From the NCBI GenBank assembly GCA_002440625.1, contig DJUV01000247.1:1-21800 (forward strand): a stretch of DNA of 21,800 bases, written 5' to 3'. This stretch comes from Rhodobacteraceae bacterium UBA6273 (lineage in GTDB: Bacteria > Pseudomonadota > Alphaproteobacteria > Rhodobacterales > Rhodobacteraceae). The notes beneath the pieces were generated by a model. That model was not told the origin of the DNA. It saw only the letters and a program-made list of their open reading frames with translations, and ran no database searches. A program made the position numbers and the translations under genes. Below, piece by piece: positions 14,252 through 21,800 of this stretch. Within the stretch, counting starts at the first letter, position 1. Every line of letters begins with the position of its first letter.

Positions 14252-14850
14252 GCCTGCGCGCCCTCCGGCTGGAGACATTCACCCCCGAAGCCCGTGGCCT
14301 GATGCGCGACGATCTTTCGGAGGCGGAGGCCGAAGAGGCGCGGCTCGCCGCCTATGAGCAGGGCCATCGCGCCGGCTGGGATGACGCCATCGCGGCACAA
14401 AGCGGCGACCTGACGCGGCTCCGCACCGATCTCGGCCAGAGCCTGCAGGACCTGAGCTTCACCTATCATGAGGCGCACAGCCACGTCCTGCGGAGCCTCG
14501 AGCCCCTCTTGCGCGACATGGTCGCGGTCGTGCTGCCGGCCGTCGCGCGGGAAACGCTGGCGCCGATCCTTCTCGAAGAGCTGAGGCCCCTCGCCGCCGA
14601 ACTGGCCGGCGCACCGGTCGAGATCGTCACCCATCCTGACAACCTCGCCCTTGTCGAAGACCTCGTGGTCGCGCGGGCGGGTTTCCCGGCGACCTTGCGC
14701 GGCGAACCGACACTTGGCCGCGGGCAGGCGCATTTCCGCACCGGCGCCTCTGAGCGTGTCGTCGATCTCGATGGCGTGCTGGCCGCCTTGACCGAGGCCG
14801 TATCGGCCTTCTTCCACATCGCGAAAGAGGAGAGCCGGGCACATGGATGA
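14248..14850 (+). CDS. fliH: FliH-like stator of the flagellar export ATPase
   Basis: FliH holds the export ATPase FliI and docks it at the C ring through FliN. This 200-aa protein has the FliH pattern: an acidic N-terminal helix (DDLSEAEAEEARLAAYEQGHRAGWDDAIAAQ, residues about 22-52), a long middle helix, and a V/F-ATPase E-subunit-like C-terminal domain with ETLAPILLEELRPLA and the later GEPTLGRGQAHFR. Sequence is weakly conserved in this family, so the position between fliF and fliN (ATGA overlap before, 8-base overlap after) supports the name. fliI is not in the window. Confidence 0.85.
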   Translation: MSLRALRLETFTPEARGLMRDDLSEAEAEEARLAAYEQGHRAGWDDAIAAQSGDLTRLRTDLGQSLQDLSFTYHEAHSHVLRSLEPLLRDMVAVVLPAVARETLAPILLEELRPLAAELAGAPVEIVTHPDNLALVEDLVVARAGFPATLRGEPTLGRGQAHFRTGASERVVDLDGVLAALTEAVSAFFHIAKEESRAHG

Positions 14851-15127
14851 CCCGCTGGCCGCCGCCCTCGGCGAGGGCAATCCCTTCACCCAGGTACCGA
14901 TCGAGATCACGGTGTCGGTCGGCCGCGCCCGGCCATTGCTCCGGGACCTCCTGATGCTCAAGCGTGACGCGGTTCTGTCGCTTGACCGCAAGATCGACGA
15001 TCCGGTGGAACTCTATGTCGGCGAAAGGCTGATCGCACGGGGCGAGCTGACTGAGCTTGATCCGGCGGACGGTGGCGGGCTGGCGGTGCGCCTGACCGAA
15101 ATCGCGCGGATCAACGATGCGCTCTGA
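14843..15127 (+). CDS. fliN: Flagellar C-ring switch protein FliN
   Basis: FliN forms the base of the C ring, acting in rotation switching and docking FliH. This 94-aa product is essentially one SpoA (FliMN C-terminal) domain. It has VPIEITVSVGRARPLLRDLL, then LDRKIDDPVELYVGERLIARGEL, then the end VRLTEIARIND. It lacks the long N-terminal extension of enterobacterial FliN, as expected for this group. The ATG at 14843 overlaps fliH by 8 bases, and the TGA overlaps fliP by 11 bases (ATGCGCTCTGA). Confidence 0.93.
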   Translation: MDDPLAAALGEGNPFTQVPIEITVSVGRARPLLRDLLMLKRDAVLSLDRKIDDPVELYVGERLIARGELTELDPADGGGLAVRLTEIARINDAL

Positions 15128-15854
15128 CCGGCTCTGGTTCGCACGCGCCGCCGGCGTTGCTGCACTTCTCCTCTCCGCCGCATCGCCCGCCGCCGCGCAG
15201 GAGATCGCGCTCGGCTCCGGCACGCTGACCGGCCAGTCGCTGTTCATCATTTCCGCGGTGACGATCCTCAGCCTCGCGCCGGGGCTTGCCGTGATGGTGA
15301 CCTGCTTTCCCTTCATCGTCACCGTGCTGTCGATCCTGCGCCAGGGGATCGGACTCCAGCAGTCGCCGCCGAACATGCTGATTGTCTCGCTGGCGCTCTT
15401 TCTCACCTGGTTCATCATGGAACCGGTGATGACGGAGGCCTGGCGCGTCGGCATCTCACCCCTCATCGATGGCACGATCGACGCGTCGACGGCATTCGAA
15501 CGCGGCATCACCCCGTTCCGGGGGTTCATGGCCGCGCGTCTTGATCCCGACACGCTTCAGGAACTCGCCGCCCTGCGCCCCGGCGCCATCGCGATCACTG
15601 ACCCCACGCAGGCGCCGCTTTCGCTTCTCGTCCCCTCCTTCATGCTGTCGGAGATGTCGCGGGCGTTCGAGATCGGCTTCCTCCTTTATCTGCCTTTCCT
15701 CGTCATCGACCTCGTCGTCGCGGCGGTGCTGATGTCGATGGGCATGATGATGGTGCCTCCTGCCGTCGTCTCGCTTCCCTTCAAGCTCGCCTTCTTCGTC
15801 ATGGCGGACGGCTGGTCGCTCGTCTCCGGCGCGCTAGTGCGAAGCTACATGTGA
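15117..15854 (+). CDS. fliP: Flagellar type III export gate protein FliP
   Basis: FliP is the core of the export gate in the MS ring. The 245-aa protein has a cleavable signal peptide (about residues 1-28, ending PAAAQ), as in other FliP proteins, then four membrane segments. Hallmarks are VTILSLAPGLAVMVTCFPF, ILRQGIGLQQSPPNMLIVSLALFLT and the C-terminal FEIGFLLYLPFLVIDLVVA with MGMMMVPP. It is the last gene of its unit and starts inside fliN (11-base overlap). fliQ and fliR do not follow. Downstream is a 226-base convergent spacer. Confidence 0.97.
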   Translation: MRSDRLWFARAAGVAALLLSAASPAAAQEIALGSGTLTGQSLFIISAVTILSLAPGLAVMVTCFPFIVTVLSILRQGIGLQQSPPNMLIVSLALFLTWFIMEPVMTEAWRVGISPLIDGTIDASTAFERGITPFRGFMAARLDPDTLQELAALRPGAIAITDPTQAPLSLLVPSFMLSEMSRAFEIGFLLYLPFLVIDLVVAAVLMSMGMMMVPPAVVSLPFKLAFFVMADGWSLVSGALVRSYM

Positions 15855-16080
15855 GTCGCCATTGCCAATGGTGGCGGCCGTGCTCCCCTCTTCGCCGGAA
15901 GGCGGGCGCGGGAAGGCGGGGTCATGAATCTGCACGCCCCTCCATGCGCAAACCGCTGACCCGCGCGGCAAAGGAATACGCTGGCAAACCCAGAAACGGA
16001 GCCTCAGACAGACGGCATGGACTGCCGCTGGCCAGTCTGAGCGTTTGGTACTCCGGTGTACCAGTGCTTCGGGCGGCGGG
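15855..16080. other. Convergent spacer between fliP and flgI
   Basis: 226 bases without a credible gene. Just after the fliP stop there is a weak hairpin (GCCATT/AATGGT, about 15858-15872) without a T run. Nearer flgI lies a perfect 6-bp stem, TGGTAC (16046-16051) with GTACCA (16058-16063) and loop TCCGGT, about 18 bases past the flgI stop. Neither is a textbook terminator, so transcript ends here may depend on Rho. Confidence 0.5.
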
Positions 16081-17178
16081 CTACTGCACCAGGAAATCTG
16101 CGTGCAGCGCTCCGGCGGCGTGGATGCTCTTCAGGATGTCGATCATGTCGCGCGGGGCCACGCCAAGGGCGTTCAGCCCGGATACAACGTCAGAAAGCGA
16201 AGACGTATCGGCCAGTTCCGCCATGCCGATCCCCGGCTCTTCCTGCATGGTAGCGGAACTGCGCGGAACCACCACGGTCTCGCCCTCGGCGAAGGGGTTC
16301 GGCTGCACCACGACCGGAGCCTCCTCCACCCGCAGGGTCAGGTTGCCTTGGCTGACGGCGACCCGGCTGATGCGGACATCCTCGCCGACGACGATCGTGC
16401 CGGACCGCTGATCAACGACGACGCGGGCGCGGACATCCGGCTCGATCGCCAGGTTCTCGATCCTGCCGAGGACATGCGCGGGCGAGCCCATCCGGGTGGC
16501 GCGAATGTCGAGGCTCACAGTGCCGGCATCGAGCATCACGGCAACGCCGCGGCCGAATTCCGTGTTGATGGCATCCTCGATCCGGCCGGCAGTCGTGAAA
16601 TCGGGGGTGCGCAACGCCAGACGGACAGTCTCAAGCGCTGCGAAATCGAAGGGTATCTCGCGTTCCACCCGCGCACCCGCCGGAATCGCGCCAGAGGTCG
16701 GGACGCCCTGGACAACCGACGCTGCCTGTCCCTCGGCCGATACGCCACCGGCGATGATCGTGCCTTGCGCCACCGCGTAGATCTCACCGTCGGCGGCGTT
16801 GAGCGGCGTCATGATCAGCGTCCCGCCAAGAAGGCTTTTGGCGTCGCCAATGGCCGAGACGTTCACGTCGATCTGCCCGCCGGCGCGCGCAAAGGGAGGA
16901 AGGCTCGCCGTCACCAGGACTGCCGCGACGTTCTTTGGTCTGAGGTTCTCTCCCGTGACGTTGACCCCCAGACGCTCGAGGATGTTCGACATGATTTCTT
17001 CGGTGAAGGGCGCGTTGCGAAGCCCGTCCCCGGTGCCGTTCAGCCCGACGACGAGGCCGTAGCCGACGAGGTCATTGCCGCGCACGCCGTCGAATTCGAC
17101 CATGTCCTTGATCCTGATCGGCGTGGCGGCGGCAGCGCCGGCGACGAGAAGAAACGCAGCGAAGGGGAGGTATTTCAT
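16081..17178 (-). CDS. flgI: Flagellar P-ring protein FlgI
   Basis: FlgI forms the P ring around the rod in the periplasm. The 365-aa product has a signal peptide (about 1-18, ending AAAA before TPIRIKDM). The conserved blocks follow: GVRGNDLVGYGLVVGLNGTGD, then MLERLGV-like residues (ILERLGVNV), GENLRPKNVAAVLVTASLPPFA, and a C-terminal GLNALGVAPRDMIDILKSIHAAGALHADF. It overlaps the flgL stop by ATGA and ends the flgE-flgK-flgL-flgI unit. flgH (L ring) is not adjacent in the window. Confidence 0.98.
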   Translation of the reverse strand: MKYLPFAAFLLVAGAAAATPIRIKDMVEFDGVRGNDLVGYGLVVGLNGTGDGLRNAPFTEEIMSNILERLGVNVTGENLRPKNVAAVLVTASLPPFARAGGQIDVNVSAIGDAKSLLGGTLIMTPLNAADGEIYAVAQGTIIAGGVSAEGQAASVVQGVPTSGAIPAGARVEREIPFDFAALETVRLALRTPDFTTAGRIEDAINTEFGRGVAVMLDAGTVSLDIRATRMGSPAHVLGRIENLAIEPDVRARVVVDQRSGTIVVGEDVRISRVAVSQGNLTLRVEEAPVVVQPNPFAEGETVVVPRSSATMQEEPGIGMAELADTSSLSDVVSGLNALGVAPRDMIDILKSIHAAGALHADFLVQ

Positions 17179-18188
17179 CGCAGGAAATCCGCAAGCGACA
17201 GGCGCGAAAGGCGCGCGGTTATGGAATAGAGCGTTTCGATCTGGGATTGCGCCGACTGGAGCGCGGTTGCGGTCGCATAAGGATCGGCCGCCACAAGCGC
17301 CGACCTTGCGATGGCGAGCGACCCTGCCTCCGCTGCCGTCCGGCTGGCGCTTTCCGCGATATGCGCCTCGGCCGATCCGACGCGCGCCCTGAGCGTGGTG
17401 AGGCCGGAGCCGGCACCGAGGATCGTCTCGCCTGCAGTTCTGGTCATCAGTGCCCGCCCGGCGGCATCCCCGGCAAGCGCGCCATCGGCTACGAGGGAGG
17501 CGAGTGCCAGCCCCTTCAGCGTATCGCGGATCGCGGGATCAAGGGCGGTGACGTCAAGCGCCACAACGTCGTTCGCGCCGATAGCCACGGCGGATTGCGG
17601 CGCGGCGCCGCCATAGACCGTGTCGGCAAAGCCGCCGGCACCGGGCGGGGCGTCGAACCAGGTTTGAACGGCGGTGATGACGTCACTTGCCGTCGTCAGA
17701 CCGGCGGTGGTCGTGGCAAGCGCGTCCAGAGTATCCCGCGCGCCGTTGATCGGTGCGCGGTCGGTGGCCGTTCCCGACAAGAGGAAGCGGTCGGCGATCT
17801 GCGTGTTCAGGGCAGCGACGGCGGACTGGAATTTCTGCCGGGCATCGACGGTCGTCGTCTCCACCATCTGCGCGGTGCCGACCGTGCCGGCATTGAGCAG
17901 CGACGGTGCAATGTCTTGCGAAAGCGACTGGACGGTGCCGAGGACGCGCTGCTGCCCTTCGGCGAAAAGTTCTGCTTCGCTTGCGGCGGTGCGGTAGCCA
18001 TCGAGGAGGCGCAGGCTGTGGTCGAGACCGGCCAGCGCCTTGAAGTCGCCCGAGACGGCGGCACCGATATCGGCGCGCTGGCCGGTCGTCATTTCCTGCG
18101 TCAGGGTCGAGAGCCGGGTCTGGAGGCCCGTGTTGTGTCGCCGCATCTGGAAGCTTCGCGCGAGGTCGCCGATCGAAACCGTTGTCAT
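17175..18188 (-). CDS. flgL: Hook-filament junction protein FlgL
   Basis: FlgL joins the hook to the filament outside the cell. This 337-aa protein shows the flagellin-like N-terminal helix (RRHNTGLQTRLSTLTQEMTT, about 16-35) and a matching C-terminal helix ending LQSAQSQIETLYSITARLS. The variable centre is alanine-rich. ATG at 18188 is preferred: it lies 2 bases after the flgK stop, with GGA 8 bases upstream. A GTG at 18194 would overlap the stop but has almost no room for a ribosome site. The position between flgK and flgI supports the name over a flagellin. Confidence 0.9.
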   Translation of the reverse strand: MTTVSIGDLARSFQMRRHNTGLQTRLSTLTQEMTTGQRADIGAAVSGDFKALAGLDHSLRLLDGYRTAASEAELFAEGQQRVLGTVQSLSQDIAPSLLNAGTVGTAQMVETTTVDARQKFQSAVAALNTQIADRFLLSGTATDRAPINGARDTLDALATTTAGLTTASDVITAVQTWFDAPPGAGGFADTVYGGAAPQSAVAIGANDVVALDVTALDPAIRDTLKGLALASLVADGALAGDAAGRALMTRTAGETILGAGSGLTTLRARVGSAEAHIAESASRTAAEAGSLAIARSALVAADPYATATALQSAQSQIETLYSITARLSRLSLADFLR

Positions 18189-18190
18189 CG

Positions 18191-19645
18191 TCACAATCCG
18201 ATCAGGGTCTGGATGAGGTCGTCGATGGTCTGGATCACCCGCGCATTGGCCGAATAGGCCTGCTCCACCTGCAGGAGCGTCTGCAGTTCCGCATCGGTGT
18301 CGACACCATCCGCGAGTTGCAGCTCCGTCATCGCCGTCTGCCGGGACGCGGCATAGGCCTGGCGGAAGTCGGCCTGCTGGCGAGGGCCGGACACCTGCGA
18401 AAGTACGTCGGCGGCAAGTCCGGCAGCCGAGCGGGCCGCACCGGTGAAGGCGCCCGAGGCCGGAACGCGCGCAGCCTGCAGCGCATTCCCGAGCGCCGTG
18501 AGGAGGGTGCCATCCCCGGCATTGCCCGGCGCCGCAGCGCCGAGGCCGTCGCGAACCCGCCAGAGCTGGCCGCCCTGCGCGGGGTCGGCAGCGGCGTTCA
18601 GCGTCAGACGCCCGGCGAGGCCGGCCTCCGTCAGGGGATCGAAGGCGCCGCCCCGGTCGGTCAGAAGGCCGGGCTGGCCGGGGGCCAGCGTGCCATCGAC
18701 GGCGGGGTCGGAAAATCGCGTCATGAGATCGCGCGCCATGGCATCGAAAGCGCCTTGTGCCGCGGGAGCAAGGTCGTCGCGGATCGCGAACATCGCGCCG
18801 AGGCTGCCGCCGCCAAGGACGCCGTCCTTGCCCGAGGCCACCGCGATGCCATTGATGGAGAGGCCCGAGAGCGCGCCCGATCCGGTCGTCATGTCGGCGC
18901 TGATGACACCCACGGGCGTGAAGCCGATGGTGGCGGGCGTACCTTCGAGAAGGACGGCGCCGCCGGTTGTGAAAAGGGCGATCTGGCCGTGTTCGCGCGC
19001 GACCTCGCGCACCGGGACGATCCTGGCGACCCTGTCGACCAGCGTCTGGCGCTGATCCATCAGCGCGCTCGCGTCGCGGCCCGCTGCGCGCTGGGCGGTG
19101 ATGCTGGTGTTGAGCTTGTCGATCAGGACAAGCGAGTCGTTCAGTGTCTTGACGTCCGTCGCTATGGCCGCATCGGCATTCATCCGCGCGCCCTGTACTT
19201 CGCCCGTCAGGGCGGCGAGGTGTGACGCGAGTGATCCTGCCGCGTCCAGCACCGCCTGCAGGCGGGTCGGGCTGTCGGGGCGGCTGGCGGCGGTGACAAG
19301 GCTCGTCTCAAGCGTGGCGACCCTTCCGGTGAGCGAACCCGCCTCGCCGGGCGTGCCGATCAGGGTTTCGATCTTCGCGAGGAAGGCCGATTGTGGCCCC
19401 GCATCGCCCGCCGCCGCATCGGCGAGGCGGCGGTCGGAGAGGAGGGCTGCGTCGACATGGCGGGTAATGCCGATCACGGCGACGCCCGCGCCGGTGCCGC
19501 CGATCGACCGGGCCGTGACCTCAAGCTCGCGCCGGCCGTAGCCTGCGGTCGTCGCGTTGGCAACGTTCGACGACACGACCTCTGCCCGCCGCGAACTGGC
19601 GGTGAGGCCGGAGAGGGCGTTGGCGAGCGAGGCCGAAAGGCTCAT
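18191..19645 (-). CDS. flgK: Hook-associated protein FlgK
   Basis: FlgK is the first hook-filament junction protein, exported through the flagellum. The 484-aa product has the conserved N-terminal rod/hook motif (SSNVANATTAGYGRRE, residues 25-40) and the C-terminal YSANARVIQTIDDLIQTLI that forms the D0 coiled coil. The middle has LVLIDKLNTSI and RQTLVDRVARI, as in other FlgK. GGGAGG lies 7 bases before the ATG at 19645. It starts 15 bases after the flgE stop. Confidence 0.95.
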   Translation of the reverse strand: MSLSASLANALSGLTASSRRAEVVSSNVANATTAGYGRRELEVTARSIGGTGAGVAVIGITRHVDAALLSDRRLADAAAGDAGPQSAFLAKIETLIGTPGEAGSLTGRVATLETSLVTAASRPDSPTRLQAVLDAAGSLASHLAALTGEVQGARMNADAAIATDVKTLNDSLVLIDKLNTSITAQRAAGRDASALMDQRQTLVDRVARIVPVREVAREHGQIALFTTGGAVLLEGTPATIGFTPVGVISADMTTGSGALSGLSINGIAVASGKDGVLGGGSLGAMFAIRDDLAPAAQGAFDAMARDLMTRFSDPAVDGTLAPGQPGLLTDRGGAFDPLTEAGLAGRLTLNAAADPAQGGQLWRVRDGLGAAAPGNAGDGTLLTALGNALQAARVPASGAFTGAARSAAGLAADVLSQVSGPRQQADFRQAYAASRQTAMTELQLADGVDTDAELQTLLQVEQAYSANARVIQTIDDLIQTLIGL

Positions 19646-19660
19646 GATTCAGCCTCCCGC

Positions 19661-20971
19661 TCAGCGCTTGATGTTGGTGGTTTCCTGCAGCATTTCGTCC
19701 ACGGTCTGGATCACCTTGGCATTCGACGAATAGGCGCGCTGGGTCTGGATCAGCGCGGTAAGCTCGGCGGCGACATCGGTTGCCGATCCTTCGCGCGCAT
19801 AGCCGACGATGGCGCCCGCCGGCCCGTCGCCGGCATCCCAGAGAAAGAACGATCCCGAGTCGGGCGAGATCTGGAAGGTCTGGTTGTTGAGCGTGATGAG
19901 GCCGTTCGGGTTGGGCACGTCGACGACCGGAATCTGGTAGATGCGGCGGGTAAAGCCGGTGTCGTAGGTGGCTACGACATAGCCGTTGTCATCAACCTCG
20001 ACTGTCGTCAGGTTCCCGACCGGGGAGCCATCCTTGGTGATCGAGGTCGGCGCGAAACTGTCGGAAAGCTGCGTCAGGCCGCTCGGATCGCCGGGCTTGC
20101 CGACGGTCATGGTGATCGGCCCGCCGGCAACGGTCAGGGCAAGCGTGCCGCTGACGGGGTCATAGGCGCCCCCCGACAGGGTCGTGACCGAAGCCAGCGT
20201 GCCGCCGTTGCCGCGGGTGTCGTCGAAGGTCAGCGTGTACTGGCCGATCAGGGCGCCGTTCTGGGCGGAATCCCGGATCTCCATCGTCCAGCTGTTCGAG
20301 GCGCCGGAGGCGGGCACGACGGGCGCGAAGGTGATGTCGAGCGTGTCGGAGGTGCCGAGATTGCCAAAATACTCCACCGAGAGCGGCAGCGTGCTGCCCG
20401 AAGCACCGGCCTCCGTCGCAGTGGCCGGCAGGTTGACGCCAAGATGCATGGCCGTTGTCGGATCGCCCACGGTCTGGTTGGTGTTGATGACGACCGGCTG
20501 AAGCCCGGCTACTGTGTCGCGCGGAAGGACCGGGATCGACCCGTCAGGGTTTGCCGGCCAACCGAGGAGAACAAGCCCCGAGTCGGTCTTGAGGATGCCG
20601 TCGGCATCGGGGCGGAAGGCGCCCGTTGTGGTCATCATCAAGGGCTGCGATCCGCCCGAAAGGCCGTTCAGCGACACCGCCGTGGTGACCGGCAGCATGC
20701 CCCGGCCCGAGACGGCGAGGTCAAGCGCGTTCGCCGTGGCGACGAGCGCGCCGCGTTCATCGATGAGGCGCGAGGTCGAGGCGCGGACGCCGCCGGCGGA
20801 ATAGGTTCCGGCGCCGCGGGCGTGGTTGATGACGAAGTTCTCGAAATCCGCCGAGGCGCGCTTGTAGCCGTAGGTGCCCGAATTGGCGATGTTGTCGGAG
20901 ATCGTGGCAAGCCGGGTCGCATTGGCGCTGAGCCCGGCGACACCGGCGTTGAGCGAGGACGAGATGGACAT
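19661..20971 (-). CDS. flgE: Flagellar hook protein FlgE
   Basis: FlgE builds the hook. The 436-aa protein starts MSISSSLNAGVAGLSANATR, followed by the rod/hook motif SDNIANSGTYGYKRASADF (25-43). The middle has a FlgE-type domain (DLAVSGRGMLPV; TGAFRPDADG; GLVLLGWPANPDG). The C-terminus, AYSSNAKVIQTVDEMLQETTN, completes the D0 coiled coil. The ATG at 20971 is chosen because the conserved N-terminus begins there and AAAGG lies upstream; the frame is open to 21139, but that part is antisense of nothing recognisable and overlaps motB. It heads the unit flgE-flgK-flgL-flgI. A CtrA-like box lies 57 bases upstream. Confidence 0.95.
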   Translation of the reverse strand: MSISSSLNAGVAGLSANATRLATISDNIANSGTYGYKRASADFENFVINHARGAGTYSAGGVRASTSRLIDERGALVATANALDLAVSGRGMLPVTTAVSLNGLSGGSQPLMMTTTGAFRPDADGILKTDSGLVLLGWPANPDGSIPVLPRDTVAGLQPVVINTNQTVGDPTTAMHLGVNLPATATEAGASGSTLPLSVEYFGNLGTSDTLDITFAPVVPASGASNSWTMEIRDSAQNGALIGQYTLTFDDTRGNGGTLASVTTLSGGAYDPVSGTLALTVAGGPITMTVGKPGDPSGLTQLSDSFAPTSITKDGSPVGNLTTVEVDDNGYVVATYDTGFTRRIYQIPVVDVPNPNGLITLNNQTFQISPDSGSFFLWDAGDGPAGAIVGYAREGSATDVAAELTALIQTQRAYSSNAKVIQTVDEMLQETTNIKR

Positions 20972-21027
20972 GGGTTTGGCCTTTCTGCTTCTCGGTCCGT
21001 ATCGGCGGCACCTTGGCGCACGGCGGC

Positions 21028-21043
21028 TTAAGATTGCCCTAAC
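21028..21043. promoter_or_regulatory. CtrA-like box between motB and flgE
   Basis: TTAA (21028-21031), seven bases, then CTAAC (21039-21043) matches TTAA-N7-TTAAC with one mismatch. It overlaps the motB stop codon and lies 57 bases before the flgE start, so it could drive the flgE-flgK-flgL-flgI unit separately from motB. This is the same motif, with the same single-base deviation, as in the fliL/fliF spacer. Binding is inferred. Confidence 0.5.
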
Positions 21044-21800
21044 GCCCGCGCCCCGATTTGTCGGAGCGCAAAAGCACGATCTCCAGCCGGTTGTTGCGCA
21101 CCGCCATCGGGTTCTGCACCGCAGGCTCGCGGTCGGCATGGCCGGTGATGCGGCGGATGCGTTCGGGCGCGAGGCCCGCCGTCTCCAGCACCTCGCGCAG
21201 CTTCATGGCGCGGGCGGTTGAAAGCTCCCAGGCCGGGTTCTTGCGCAACACCTCCGGCAGGGCGCGGATATGGCCGTCGACCGCCACCCCGTTCCTGACC
21301 AGACCGAAGACTTCGCTGAGGACGCCGGCGATTTCGACCAATACCGGCGAAGGCGCCTCGTCCCCGGGCGAGAACAGGGGTTCTCCTTCCAGATCAAAGA
21401 CTTCGACGATGATGCCTTCGTCGGTGACGCGGGTCACGATATGGCGTTGGGCCTCGACGCTGACCATGCTTTCGCCGCCAAGACCCATCAGCATCTCCTC
21501 GACCTTGGCCATCGCTTCGGCGTCGCGCTTCGCCGCTGCTTCGTCCTTCGGATCGGTGCCGGTCTGGCCGACGGCCTGACGCTCCTTCGTTGGCCTTATG
21601 CTTGACGCGCCGGTGCCGTTCTGGGCGATCTGCTCTTCGGAAAAGACACTGTCGCCGCCGAAACTGCCGTCACCACCGCCCGAGATCCGGCTTAGGGGAA
21701 TCGTCGGGCTGAAGTAGTCCGCGATGCCTTTCCGCTGCTTTTCCGTCGTCGCGTTCAAGAGCCACATCAGCATGAAGAAGGCCATCATGGCGGTCACGAA
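21039..21800 (-). CDS. motB: Flagellar motor stator protein MotB (N-terminus outside window)
   Basis: MotB anchors the stator to peptidoglycan. At least 254 residues are visible, starting FVTAMMAFFMLMWLLNATTE, which is the end of the single membrane helix. The proton-carrying aspartate of MotB, normally just before this Phe, would lie in the next codon beyond the window edge, so the gene is cut there. A linker of about 70 residues (SGGGDGSFGG and acidic stretches) leads to an OmpA-type domain with FDLEGEPLFSPGD, ELSTARAMKLREVL and ITGHADREP...NNRLEIVLLR. It ends TAG at 21039-21041. There is no sign of disruption. Confidence 0.95.
   Translation of the reverse strand, partial: FVTAMMAFFMLMWLLNATTEKQRKGIADYFSPTIPLSRISGGGDGSFGGDSVFSEEQIAQNGTGASSIRPTKERQAVGQTGTDPKDEAAAKRDAEAMAKVEEMLMGLGGESMVSVEAQRHIVTRVTDEGIIVEVFDLEGEPLFSPGDEAPSPVLVEIAGVLSEVFGLVRNGVAVDGHIRALPEVLRKNPAWELSTARAMKLREVLETAGLAPERIRRITGHADREPAVQNPMAVRNNRLEIVLLRSDKSGRGR

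Noticed and set aside
15858..15872. Hairpin directly after the fliP stop as a terminator
   Set aside because: The stem is short with a G-U pair and there is no T run after it.
19391..21031. A 546-codon open frame on the + strand opposite flgK/flgE
   Set aside because: It is antisense to two clear flagellar genes and is another GC-bias shadow.

Overview
The window is GC-rich and gene-dense, with many start-stop overlaps. It looks chromosomal and most likely comes from an alphaproteobacterium of the Rhodobacterales (Rhodobacter/Paracoccus/roseobacter type). The grounds are the gene content, the protein sequences, a compact flagellar locus typical of that order, and CtrA-like boxes in the flagellar promoter regions. 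This placement is inference from memory of related genomes; no search was run.

Region 1 (1-2500) holds the 3' end of an FtsX/YbbP-type ABC permease, a Tat-type exported L,D-transpeptidase and mnmH (tRNA 2-selenouridine synthase). Region 2 (2455-4676) is a convergent selD fused to an N-terminal pyridine-nucleotide-disulfide oxidoreductase domain. It makes selenophosphate, the donor used by MnmH, and a perfect GC hairpin separates the two genes. Region 3 (4795-5805) is a UDP-glucuronate 4-epimerase-like SDR gene.

Region 4 (5860-7574) is bounded by two tRNA genes, tRNA-Met(CAU) on + and tRNA-Arg(CCU) on -. Between them lies an arsenic operon on the minus strand, arsR-arsC-aqpS, with no arsenite pump. 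The last aqpS codons and its stop lie inside the antisense of tRNA-Met. That tRNA has an unusual U4.C69 mismatch in the acceptor stem, and its 5' strand forms a perfect 8-bp inverted repeat with the DNA just upstream.

Region 5 (7853-21800) is a flagellar locus of three transcription units. On the minus strand, fliL, a small coiled-coil membrane protein, a motE-like gene, motA and a 778-residue exported solenoid protein run leftward from about 12.56 kb. Divergent from it, fliF-fliH-fliN-fliP run rightward with every junction overlapping. From the right, motB and then flgE-flgK-flgL-flgI run leftward and converge on fliP. CtrA-like sites (TTAA-N7-TTAA with one mismatch) lie in the fliL/fliF divergent region and in the motB-flgE gap.

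Together these encode MS ring, export gate, export-ATPase stator, C-ring FliN, P ring, hook, hook-filament junction and stator parts. fliG, fliM, fliI, flhA/B, fliQ/R and flagellin are not in the window. The most interesting open question is the 778-residue protein. It sits translationally coupled to motA beside a MotE-type protein, which in Sinorhizobium meliloti is the chaperone of the periplasmic motor protein MotC, so it may be the MotC counterpart here.
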